From contig NZ_JARZAG010000004.1 in the NCBI RefSeq assembly GCF_029892155.1, positions 62,001 to 126,000 on the forward strand: DNA of 64,000 bases. The letters are read 5' to 3'. Positions within the stretch are counted from its first letter, which is position 1. Every line of letters begins with the position of its first letter. The notes below the pieces were generated by a model. It was given only the letters and a program-made list of their open reading frames with translations. It had not been told where the DNA came from and did not search any database. The stretch is from Kitasatospora sp. GAS204B (lineage in GTDB: Bacteria > Actinomycetota > Actinomycetes > Streptomycetales > Streptomycetaceae). The position numbers were made by a program, and so were the translations under genes. Below are positions 1-7,704 of this stretch, piece by piece.

Positions 1-1
1 C

Positions 2-1246
2 TTCCTCACCGCCTGGACCAACGAGCTGCACGCCTACGGTTTCAACTCCGGCGTCTACAGCAGCTCCAACTCCGGCATGAAGGACCTGGTCGCCAACGCC
101 GGAAACAGCGCCTACACCATGCCCGACGTGGTGTTCGACGCGAACTGGAACGGCACGGCCGACGTCAACGACCCGGCCATTCCGGCCGGTTACTGGGCCA
201 ACCACCAGCGCGTCCACCAGTACGCCTCGCCGTCCGCGAACCAGACCTACGGCGGCTACTCGATCGGGATCGACGAGGACTACCTCGACGTGTCGGTCAC
301 CAGCGTGCCGCCGTCCCAGTCCTCCGAGTTCTTCCTCGGCGTCCGGACGAGCTCCGGTAACTGGCCCGGCTTCACCCCCATGTCGGGTGTCGGCGGGGTC
401 GGCGTGTTCAAGGGTTCCGAGGCAGCGATCACCGGGATGCCGGACGGCACCTCACAGGAACTGGGCGTCGGCACGGACGGGAACCTCTACCACGCGATTC
501 GGTCCGCCGGCGGCAGGCTGAGCGGCTTCGCGCCCCTGAGCGGTGTGGGATCGCCGAACATGTCGGCGCGCAAGGCGGGCATCGCGGGGATGCCGGACGG
601 GTCCTCGCAGGTGCTGGCGATCGGTAACGACGGCAACGTCTACCACGAGATCCGCTTCGCCAACGGCAGTTGGAGTGGCTTCGCCCCGCTGCCCGGTGTG
701 GGCTCGCCGAACATGTCGGCCAGGGCGGTGGCGATCGCGGGGATGCCGGACGGGTCCTCGCAGGTGCTGGCGATCGGTAACGACGGCAACGTCTATCACG
801 AGATCCGTTTCGCCAACGGCAGTTGGAGTGGCTTCGCCCCGCTGCCCAGCGCCGGCTCGCCGAACATGTCGGCGCGCAAGGCGGGCATCGCGGGGATGCC
901 GGACGGGTCCTCGCAGGTGCTGGCGATCGGTAACGACGGCAACGTCTACCACGAGATCCGCTTCGCCAACGGCAGTTGGAGTGGCTTCGCCCCGCTGCCC
1001 AGCGCCGGCTCGCCGAACATGGCCGCGAGCGCGGTGGCGATCGCGGGGATGCCGAACGGCTCCTCGCAGGTGCTGGCGATCGGCAATGACGGCAACGTCT
1101 ACCACGACATCCGCCTCGCCAACGGCAACTGGAGCGGCTTCGCCGCCGTCCAGGGGCCGTACGGGTCGAGCACCTTCCCCGCTCAGCGGGCGGCCATCGC
1201 GGGGATGCCCGACGGCTCCAGCCAGGTCCTGGCGACCCGGAGCTGA
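2..1246 (+). CDS. DUF1906 (glycoside-hydrolase-like) protein with tandem propeller repeats, 5' end missing
   Basis: The frame is open from the left edge, so the N-terminus lies outside the window. The first ~95 visible residues (VYSSSNSGMKDL, HQRVHQYASP, IGIDEDYLDV) look like the C-terminal part of the DUF1906 / Rv2525c-like glycoside-hydrolase-like domain of secreted actinobacterial proteins. The rest is about six repeats with the signature IAGMPDGSSQVLAIGNDGNVYHE followed by a W-S-G-F turn, typical of tectonin/PLL-like beta-propeller lectins. Four central units are exactly 51 residues long and almost identical in DNA, suggesting recent duplication or gene conversion. The last unit stops after its first strands (QVLATRS), as expected if the propeller closes with strands from two ends. 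Likely secreted and wall- or sugar-binding; catalysis is not established. Confidence 0.8.
   Translation, partial: FLTAWTNELHAYGFNSGVYSSSNSGMKDLVANAGNSAYTMPDVVFDANWNGTADVNDPAIPAGYWANHQRVHQYASPSANQTYGGYSIGIDEDYLDVSVTSVPPSQSSEFFLGVRTSSGNWPGFTPMSGVGGVGVFKGSEAAITGMPDGTSQELGVGTDGNLYHAIRSAGGRLSGFAPLSGVGSPNMSARKAGIAGMPDGSSQVLAIGNDGNVYHEIRFANGSWSGFAPLPGVGSPNMSARAVAIAGMPDGSSQVLAIGNDGNVYHEIRFANGSWSGFAPLPSAGSPNMSARKAGIAGMPDGSSQVLAIGNDGNVYHEIRFANGSWSGFAPLPSAGSPNMAASAVAIAGMPNGSSQVLAIGNDGNVYHDIRLANGNWSGFAAVQGPYGSSTFPAQRAAIAGMPDGSSQVLATRS
524..1135 (+). repeat. Four tandem 153-bp coding repeats
   Basis: Copies start at 524, 677, 830 and 983, each beginning with codons for Gly-Phe-Ala-Pro. They are in frame (51 codons) and nearly identical, apart from Lys-Ala-Gly versus Ala-Val-Ala and PGVG versus PSAG swaps. 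The alternation of these variants suggests duplication in pairs. A diverged copy precedes them and a partial copy follows. Confidence 0.9.
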
Positions 1247-1271
1247 TCGGCTCTCCGGTCGTGACGGCGGT

Positions 1272-1327
1272 GGGGGGGCCCCCCCCCCCCGGGGGGGGGC
1301 CCCCCCCCCCGGGGGGGCCCCCCCCCC
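1272..1327. repeat. Alternating G and C homopolymer runs
   Basis: The tract reads G7, C12, G9, C11, G7, C10 with no interruption, so it can fold on itself in many registers. It lies in the 212-bp gap between the convergent propeller and FHA genes. It could be a real hairpin or terminator that slips on replication, or a sequencing/assembly artefact; the printed run lengths should not be trusted. Confidence 0.85.
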
Positions 1328-1410
1328 GCCTCCTGCTCTCGGCAGCCGGACCAGTACTCCGGCGACCTACGGGTGTCGCCGCCTGAGAGCAGCTGGCACC
1401 GACCAGCGAT

Positions 1411-1446
1411 CCGCCGCCGTCCCACACCCTGGTGGGACAGCGGCGG
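1411..1446 (-). terminator. Stem-loop terminator of the FHA gene
   Basis: A 15-bp stem with one C-A mismatch (left arm 1411-1425, right arm 1432-1446) and a 6-nt loop lies 12 bp beyond the FHA stop codon. It is placed to end the long minus-strand signalling array. There is no U-tract, as is common in this group. Confidence 0.6.
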
Positions 1447-1458
1447 ACAGGAGCGGAC

Positions 1459-2454
1459 CTACGCCCGGATCAGGGTGATCGTGGTCCAGGCGCCGATGTG
1501 GATCCGGTCGCCCTCGGTCAGCGGGATGGCGGTGTGCGGGGCGATCGGGTCCGGGCCGCCGTTGACGGTGGTGCCGTTGGTCGAGTCCTGGTCGACCAGG
1601 ACCCAGCTGCCGTCCGGCTGTTCGGCGAGAAGCGCGTGCTGGTGGGAGGCGCCCGGGTCCTCCGGTGGCACTGAGAGGTCGATCTCCGGGACGGTGCCCT
1701 TGTGCTGGCTGCGCCGGCCGATCCGCAGCTGGCCGCGGCCGGTGATCGGGATCCGGCGCTCGGGGCAGTACGGCGGGAAGAACAGCCCGGAGGCCTCCGG
1801 GCCGCTGCGCGCCATCATGTCGGTGAAGTACTCGCGGTCCGCGGCGACCACGGCCACCCAGGTGGTGCGCGACTGCTGCTGGTGCGGGGCGGCCGGCGGG
1901 GTCAGCGCGAACGAGGTCGGGTACTCCATCGACTGCTGCTGCGGGGGAGCCTGCTGCTCGGGCTGCTGCTGGTAGCCCTGGTCGGGGTAGGCCTGGCCCG
2001 GGTAGTTGTTCTCGGGGTAGCCGTTGCCGTTCGACGACGGGTAGGGCTGGGGGGCCGACGGCTCCTGCGGCGGGTAGCCGTAGCCGCCCTGCGGCTGGGG
2101 AGGCTGGCCGATCGGCGGGTAGCCGTAGCCGCCCGGCGCCTGCTGCTGAGGCTGAGGCTGCTGCGGGGCGGACGCGGCCAGCTCGTAGTCGTAGCCGCAC
2201 TCCTCGCAGTACCGGCCGGTCTGCGGGGTCTGGCAGATCGGGCAGCTGACCAGGGCCTCGGTGGCCCCCGCCGGGTAGCCCCCGGCCGTGCCCGGCGGCG
2301 GACCGGGCGGCATCTGCGGCATCGGCGGCGCCGAGTAGGGTGCCCCACCGGCCGCCCCGCCCGGCACCGAGCCGGAGGCCGGGTTCATCGGGAAGCCACA
2401 GAAATCGCACCAGTCCTCGGCTTGCGACTCATGGCCCCTAGGGCAGATCGGCAT
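1459..2454 (-). CDS. FHA-domain protein with N-terminal zinc-ribbon modules
   Basis: A 331-residue protein. The N-terminus has a Cys/His cluster (C4, H8, C16, C19) and, after a Pro/Gly linker, a second CPIC...CEECG module, both probable zinc ribbons. A long Gln/Pro/Tyr/Gly-rich linker leads to a C-terminal forkhead-associated domain with the expected GRRS, SHQH and DSTNGT motifs, the phospho-threonine-binding loops. It is the last gene of the array with PknG and PP2C, so a role as reader or substrate of that kinase (as GarA/OdhI are for mycobacterial and corynebacterial PknG) is an inference from context. The ATG at 2454 is preferred because GGGGGA precedes it at ordinary spacing; a GTG at 2466 would add four residues. 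Confidence 0.85.
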   Translation of the reverse strand: MPICPRGHESQAEDWCDFCGFPMNPASGSVPGGAAGGAPYSAPPMPQMPPGPPPGTAGGYPAGATEALVSCPICQTPQTGRYCEECGYDYELAASAPQQPQPQQQAPGGYGYPPIGQPPQPQGGYGYPPQEPSAPQPYPSSNGNGYPENNYPGQAYPDQGYQQQPEQQAPPQQQSMEYPTSFALTPPAAPHQQQSRTTWVAVVAADREYFTDMMARSGPEASGLFFPPYCPERRIPITGRGQLRIGRRSQHKGTVPEIDLSVPPEDPGASHQHALLAEQPDGSWVLVDQDSTNGTTVNGGPDPIAPHTAIPLTEGDRIHIGAWTTITLIRA

Positions 2455-2596
2455 CAAGTCCCCCACATCTCAGCAGGTCCGGCAGGTAGCGGCAGCAGGT
2501 CATGTCAGCGCACCACGATACCGATGAGTGGTGAAGCGGTGAACGCCGGATCGAAGCCGTTCATGCCCGGTGCGCGCCGGTGCGCGCCCGCCGCGC

Positions 2597-3958
2597 TCAC
2601 TCCGGGCGCTTCTTGCCGGCCACCCGGACCGTCTTCGTCGAGCGGGTCTCCAGGGTCATCGAGTCGGCCTCGCTGACGTCCTTGCGGAACTTGACCGTGC
2701 CCTCCTTGGCGTCCACCACGTCGACCACCTTCTGGAGCAGCTTGAAGGTGCCCTCGTTGCCGGTCTGGTGGGCGAGGCGGACGGCCGCGCCGAGCTTGGA
2801 GGTGGCGCGGTCCAGGTCGCCGGCCCGGTGGGCCTCCAGGCCTTCCTGGATGGCGTCGGCGAGCTCGGCCTGGCCGGTGTAGTGGGCGACCTGCGGGCTG
2901 ATCTTGGTGGAGGAGGCCAGGTCGTCGGTCCAGACCGCCTTGACCAGGCCCTGGGTGAGCACCTCGGCGGTACCGCCGGCCTGCGGCAGCACCAGCGAGA
3001 TCCGGGCGGCCAGCATCTCGTTGCCGACCGCGGCCGTCGGGACCTCCACGCAGACGTGGTAGTCGCGGCTCTCGTCTCCCCACGAGCCGGTCGGGTAGTC
3101 GCCGGCCCGCGGGCCGGCCTCGGCCCGGCGCTCGGTGAGGTCCTCCAGGTTCGGGGCGACCTGCTTGACGAACTTGACGCTCGCGTTGGCCGGGGTCCAG
3201 ACCCGCAGCGCCACGTCGGCGACCTGCTTGCCCATCGCGGCCTCCATCATCGAGCGGAAGTCGTCGGCCAGGCCCGAGGGTTCGGCCACGATGTCCACCG
3301 TGCCGAGCAGCGCGGAGGAGATCCGGCGCAGTTCGGGGATCTCCCAGTCGGTGCCGACCCCGCGGCAGTCGGCGGTGAAGTGGCCGCTCACCCGGTCCAG
3401 GGTCCGCTGCAGGTCCTCGGGCTTCTCGTGCTCGTTGCGGCCGTCGGTGAGCAGGATGCCGTGCCGGATGGCGAAGTCGCGGCGGGTCAGGAAGAGCTTG
3501 TCGGCCAGCGTCAGCCAGGTGCCGATCGCGGTGCCGCCGCCGGCGGTGAGCTTGCGCAGCGACTGCTTGGCCGCCTCCCGGGTGGCCGGCGAGGCGATCG
3601 CCAGGCCGCCGTCGCCCGGGTAGACCTCCTTGGCCTCGTGGGTGCCGGCCACCACCGCGAACGCGACCCCGTCGCGCACCGTGTCGATGGCCACCGCGGT
3701 GGCGTCCCGGGCGTTGCGCATCTTGGTGGGCGGGTAGTCCATCGAGCCGGAGCAGTCCACCATCAGCACCACGGCGGCGCTCTGGCCCGCGTCGCCGCCC
3801 GCGTCGCCGGCGCCGAGCGGCCGGCCGCCGGTGGTGCCGCCGCCGGTGGCCGTCACGGTGACGATCGCGTTGACCTCGCGGGCGCCCTCGGCGAGGTACT
3901 CGTTCTGGAAGATGTCGGTGGTGAAGCGGGGCAGGTTCGACTTGGCGAGACTGGCCAT
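2597..3958 (-). CDS. VWA-domain protein
   Basis: A 453-residue protein without signal peptide or membrane segments. The von Willebrand factor A domain begins at about residue 62 and has the complete MIDAS signature D-C-S-G-S-M (residues 68-73), so metal-dependent ligand binding should be intact. It is followed by a beta-rich region and a C-terminal helical segment. The ATG is preceded by AGGAG at 9 nt. It lies 52 bp after the PP2C gene and before the FHA gene. VWA, PP2C and Ser/Thr kinase genes recur together in bacterial signalling triads such as TerY-P, where the VWA protein is thought to assemble complexes. The exact partner here is unknown. Confidence 0.85.
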   Translation of the reverse strand: MASLAKSNLPRFTTDIFQNEYLAEGAREVNAIVTVTATGGGTTGGRPLGAGDAGGDAGQSAAVVLMVDCSGSMDYPPTKMRNARDATAVAIDTVRDGVAFAVVAGTHEAKEVYPGDGGLAIASPATREAAKQSLRKLTAGGGTAIGTWLTLADKLFLTRRDFAIRHGILLTDGRNEHEKPEDLQRTLDRVSGHFTADCRGVGTDWEIPELRRISSALLGTVDIVAEPSGLADDFRSMMEAAMGKQVADVALRVWTPANASVKFVKQVAPNLEDLTERRAEAGPRAGDYPTGSWGDESRDYHVCVEVPTAAVGNEMLAARISLVLPQAGGTAEVLTQGLVKAVWTDDLASSTKISPQVAHYTGQAELADAIQEGLEAHRAGDLDRATSKLGAAVRLAHQTGNEGTFKLLQKVVDVVDAKEGTVKFRKDVSEADSMTLETRSTKTVRVAGKKRPE

Positions 3959-4010
3959 GGCCGTGAACTCCTGAAGCGTGGAAAGGGGATGGGATGGCCG
4001 GGAAGCGTCG

Positions 4011-5180
4011 TCAGCGGGGCGGCAGGGGCAGCGGCGGGTGCGGGGGCACCGGGGGGACCGGCGGCATCGGCGGCGCGGCGGCGGGGGCGGTGATCACCGG
4101 CAGGTCCAGCAGCGTGTCGGTGTAGCCGCCGGCCGGATCGGGCAGCACGGGCAGCACCGCCACGGTGATGTTGTCGTGGCCGCCCGCCCCGACCGCGAAG
4201 GAGACCATGGCCCGGGCGGCCCGCAGCGGGTCCCGCTGGGCGTCGACCCGCACCAGGTCGGCCAGGTCGGTGGCGGCCTCGGCGTAGTTCCACAGCCCGT
4301 CGCTGCAGATCACCAGCACCCCGGGCACGTGCGGGGTGAAGGCCACGGTGTGCGGCTCGACCTCCTCGGCGTCCGCGCCCAGCCAGCCGGTGATCGCGTG
4401 CGCCCGGGCGTCCGCGTAGGCCTCGGCCTCGCTCATCAGGCCGGCCGCGACCATCCCGGCGGCCCAGGAGTCGTCCTCGGTCAGCCGGTAGGGCTCGGCG
4501 CCCTCCCGGTCGTCCGGGATCCAGTAGGCCCGGCTGTCGCCGACCCAGCCGATGGTGACCACGCCGCCCGCCGCGACCGCGCCGACGAAGGTGCAGGCGG
4601 GGGAGTTGCGCCCGGCCTCCGGACCGCTGGTGCGGCCCAGCTCGGCGACCGCCTCGGCGGCGGTCAGGATCGCCCCGCGCATCGCCGGCTCCGGCTCCAC
4701 ACCGTGCTCCAGCGCGGTCAGCAGCGCCTCGCTGGCCGTGTCGGCGGCGGTCTGTGACGCCTCGTCAGGGCGCGAGGCCGAGGAGACGCCGTCGCAGACC
4801 ACCGCGACCTGCGCGTTCTCGCCGCCGGGCAGCGAGGTGGCGGCCACCGCGAAGGCGTCCTCGTTGCGGTGGTGGCGCACCCCGCGGTCGCTCACCGCGG
4901 CCACCCCGGACAGCTCGCGCTCCTGGTGGTCGCGCGGGCGCGGCTGGGCCGCGCCGCAGGACTCGCAGTAGCCGTCCTGGCTCAGCGACAGCGAACCGCA
5001 CTGCGCGCAGCCGTTCGGCGCCGGCAGCTCGAAGTCGCCGTCGTCGGCGGCCGGTTGCTGCTCCTCGCCGCGCTCGGCGGCGGACGCCAGGTGGCGCCCG
5101 CAGGCCTCGCAGAAGACGTCCTGCGGGTCGAGCGGTTCGGCGCAGAACGGGCAGACCCGCTGAAACTCCATCATCGTCAC
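4011..5180 (-). CDS. PP2C-family protein phosphatase with two N-terminal zinc ribbons
   Basis: A 389-residue cytosolic protein. Two Cys4 modules come first (C10/C13/C24/C27 and C58/C61/C72/C75). A PP2C domain follows with the canonical metal-binding motifs: NEDA near residue 107, the CDGVSS motif around D130, GDSR, CSDGLW and GHDNIT. It should dephosphorylate Ser/Thr-phosphorylated proteins with Mn or Mg. Its GTG start overlaps the stop of the pknG gene in a GTGA, so translational coupling with the kinase is likely and PknG or its substrates are the obvious targets. A second possible start is the ATG at 5174. The C-terminus is a short Pro-rich tail. Confidence 0.92.
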   Translation of the reverse strand: MTMMEFQRVCPFCAEPLDPQDVFCEACGRHLASAAERGEEQQPAADDGDFELPAPNGCAQCGSLSLSQDGYCESCGAAQPRPRDHQERELSGVAAVSDRGVRHHRNEDAFAVAATSLPGGENAQVAVVCDGVSSASRPDEASQTAADTASEALLTALEHGVEPEPAMRGAILTAAEAVAELGRTSGPEAGRNSPACTFVGAVAAGGVVTIGWVGDSRAYWIPDDREGAEPYRLTEDDSWAAGMVAAGLMSEAEAYADARAHAITGWLGADAEEVEPHTVAFTPHVPGVLVICSDGLWNYAEAATDLADLVRVDAQRDPLRAARAMVSFAVGAGGHDNITVAVLPVLPDPAGGYTDTLLDLPVITAPAAAPPMPPVPPVPPHPPLPLPPR

Positions 5181-7699
5181 ACCCAGGTTCGCGGGCGGGT
5201 GCGGTTGGCCCGCTCGACCAGTTCGATCCGGTCCTCGGCCCGCTCCGCCAGCCGGGCCAGCACCCGGTAGGAGCGTTCCAGGGCGAACCGCAGCTCGCGC
5301 TCCCGGGCGGGGTGGCCGAGCACTTGGACGTCGCCGTCGCCGGCCGGCAGCGGTCGGCTCGCGGCGGGCGTGGGCCGACCGGCCAGCACCCAGCCGAGCG
5401 CGGCGTCCAGCACCTCCACCGAGAGCTGCTCGCGCCGCCGGTCGTCCAGGCCGAGCGAGCTCAGCTGGGCCGAACCGGCCAGCAGGTCGCCGCCCAGCGG
5501 CTCCTGGCCCGGGCGCTCGCGCAGCCGGGCCCGGATGCTCGCGATCCGGGCGGCGGTGTAGTGGCTGGAGGTCTCCGGGACGGACTCCAGGGTGGCCACC
5601 GCACCGGCCCGGTCGCCGGCCGCCAGGCAGACCCGGGCCAGGCCGAAGGCGGCGCTGACATAGGCGTGGTCGGTGGTCCAGACCAGACGGTAGAACTCGG
5701 CCGCGTCCTCGGCGTGGCCGAGCAGTTCGGCGCAGATGCCGAGCGCCAGCTTGGGCGCGGACTCGCCGGGGAAGGCGTCGTAGATCGCGTCGAAGGCCTC
5801 GGCGGCGGCCTCGGCCAGCGCCCGGGCTGCCGCCGGATCGCCGGCGGCACCCGCGGCCGTCAGCTGGGACAGGCCGCGGTACCAGACCACCCGCCAGTCG
5901 TCCCCGTCACCGGCCTGCAGCTCGGCGAGCGAGGCGGCGGCGTCGGTGTGCCGGCCCAGCTCGATCAGCGCCCGCAGCTCGCGCAGCCGGCGTTCCACCG
6001 AGTTGACCGGCGCGCCTTGCAGGGCGGAGAGCACGTCGGCGGCGCGGGTGGCCATCAGCGCGGCCAGGAAGCCCGCGTTGGGGTCGCTCGGGTCCACCCG
6101 GGGGACCGGCAGGGCGAGCGCGGTGGCCGCCGCGTCCAGCGGCCGCAGTCGCGGCAGGCCGGGCGCGGGCGGCTCACCGTCGGTCACCAACTCGGTGTCC
6201 ACCACCCGCAGTTCGGGACCGAACAGGGTGGAGAGGGCGGGCCGCGGGTTGCGGTCCTTGAGCGCCAGGATCTCCCGCAGCACGCCGGTCAGCTGGTCGG
6301 CCATCTCATCGGCGGAGGAGAACCGGCGGCTCGGGTCGGGGTCGGTGGCGCGCACCAGCAGGCGGTAGAAGGACTCGTACTCGGCGAAGACCGGCACCTG
6401 CTCGGGGCCGGGCAACTCGTCGACCCAGGTGGTGCTGTAGCCCTGGAAGTCGAAGCTGAGCACGGCCAGGGTGCGGGCCACGGTGTACAGGTCGGAGGCG
6501 GGCGACGGGCCGTCGGTGGCGATCTCCGGCGCCTGGTAGCCGACGGTGCCGTAGATCGGGCCGTCGTCGTCGAAGCGGCGCACCGCGCCCATGTCGATGA
6601 CCTTGAGCGTGTCCTCGCTCTGGATCACGTTGTCGATCTTGAAGTCGCAGTAGATCAGGCCCCGGCTGTGCAGGTAGCCGAGCGCCGGCAGCGCCTCCAG
6701 CCCGTAGGCGATGGCCTGCTCGACCGGCAGCGGCTCGCGCTTGCCGTCCGCGCCGCGCCGCTCGTTGGCGATGTCCTTGAGCGACTTGCCGCCGACGTAC
6801 TCCATCACGATGTAGCCGTCGGTCGAGCCGGTGCGCAGGTCCGGGTGCTCGACGAAGTTGATGATCCGCACGATGTTCGGGTGGTCCACCTCGGCCAGGA
6901 AGCGCCGCTCGGCGATCGCCGCCGCCAGCGCGTCCTCGTCGCCGCTGTCCAGCAGGCCCTTGAGCACCACCCAGCGGTCCGAGACCCGGCGGTCCACCGC
7001 CAGGTAGATCCAGCCCAGGCCGCCGTGCGCCAGGCAGCCCAGCACCTCGTACTGGCCGCCGACCAGATCGCCGCGGCGCAGCTTGGGGGTGAAGGAGTAC
7101 GCGGTGCCGCAGTTGCTGCAGAAGCCGTCCGGGCGGCCCGGGCGGCCGTTCTTCTCCCGGCCGACCGGGCGCTCGCACTTGCTGCAGAACCGTTTGCGCT
7201 CGGGGACCTCGGGGTTCTCCAGCACGGCCAGCGAGGGGTCGGCGGTCGGCACGGTGGGGACCGTCACCAGGCCGGCGCCCAGCCGGGGGCGCCCGGCGGT
7301 GGTGCCGGTGGACTTGCTGCTGCGCACCGAGACCGAGCCGCGGGTGCCGGTGCGGGTGGAGCGGTGCGAGCGCGAACGGCCCGACATGGCACGGGCCGAG
7401 CCGGTCCGGCTGGAGGGCATCGAGCGCACCGAGGAGGAGTCCGGCGACTGCCGGGCGGACGGGATCGCCGCGCCGCCCTCGGGGGCCAGGCCGCACTCGT
7501 CGCAGAATCCGTCCGCGTCGATGGTGCCGGCGCAGCCGGCCCGCGCGCAGCGGGCGCCGGGGCCCGCCGTCGCGGTGGCCGCCGGCGCACCGGCCCGACC
7601 GGTCGTCGCCGACAGCGGGGCCAGCCCGCACTCGGTGCAGTAGCCGTCCTCGTCGATCACACCGCCGGAGCAGTCCGGCCGCACACAGGCTTCGCCCAT
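5177..7699 (-). CDS. pknG: PknG-type Ser/Thr protein kinase with TPR domain
   Basis: An 840-residue soluble kinase. The N-terminus has two copies of a C-x4-C...DGYCTECG-type module (about residues 5-25 and 51-70) and a third, rubredoxin-like Cys4 site (CSKC near 172 and CSNC near 194), where mycobacterial PknG has only one. Residues 80-135 form a Ser/Thr/Arg-rich linker, the place where PknG autophosphorylates in mycobacteria. The kinase core shows the PknG signatures VVLKGLL (Lys247), MEYVGGKSL, CDFKIDN (Asp352) and DMG (Asp369) instead of DFG. TPR-like helices fill about 480-840. The start is the ATG 5 nt after the stop of the preceding gene; a longer open frame upstream is not coding. Confidence 0.93.
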   Translation of the reverse strand: MGEACVRPDCSGGVIDEDGYCTECGLAPLSATTGRAGAPAATATAGPGARCARAGCAGTIDADGFCDECGLAPEGGAAIPSARQSPDSSSVRSMPSSRTGSARAMSGRSRSHRSTRTGTRGSVSVRSSKSTGTTAGRPRLGAGLVTVPTVPTADPSLAVLENPEVPERKRFCSKCERPVGREKNGRPGRPDGFCSNCGTAYSFTPKLRRGDLVGGQYEVLGCLAHGGLGWIYLAVDRRVSDRWVVLKGLLDSGDEDALAAAIAERRFLAEVDHPNIVRIINFVEHPDLRTGSTDGYIVMEYVGGKSLKDIANERRGADGKREPLPVEQAIAYGLEALPALGYLHSRGLIYCDFKIDNVIQSEDTLKVIDMGAVRRFDDDGPIYGTVGYQAPEIATDGPSPASDLYTVARTLAVLSFDFQGYSTTWVDELPGPEQVPVFAEYESFYRLLVRATDPDPSRRFSSADEMADQLTGVLREILALKDRNPRPALSTLFGPELRVVDTELVTDGEPPAPGLPRLRPLDAAATALALPVPRVDPSDPNAGFLAALMATRAADVLSALQGAPVNSVERRLRELRALIELGRHTDAAASLAELQAGDGDDWRVVWYRGLSQLTAAGAAGDPAAARALAEAAAEAFDAIYDAFPGESAPKLALGICAELLGHAEDAAEFYRLVWTTDHAYVSAAFGLARVCLAAGDRAGAVATLESVPETSSHYTAARIASIRARLRERPGQEPLGGDLLAGSAQLSSLGLDDRRREQLSVEVLDAALGWVLAGRPTPAASRPLPAGDGDVQVLGHPARERELRFALERSYRVLARLAERAEDRIELVERANRTRPRTWV

Positions 7700-7704
7700 G
7701 GCTC

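Noticed and set aside
524-1135. CRISPR-like array of regularly spaced repeats
   Set aside because: The repeats are directly adjacent, in frame and coding, with no unique spacers.
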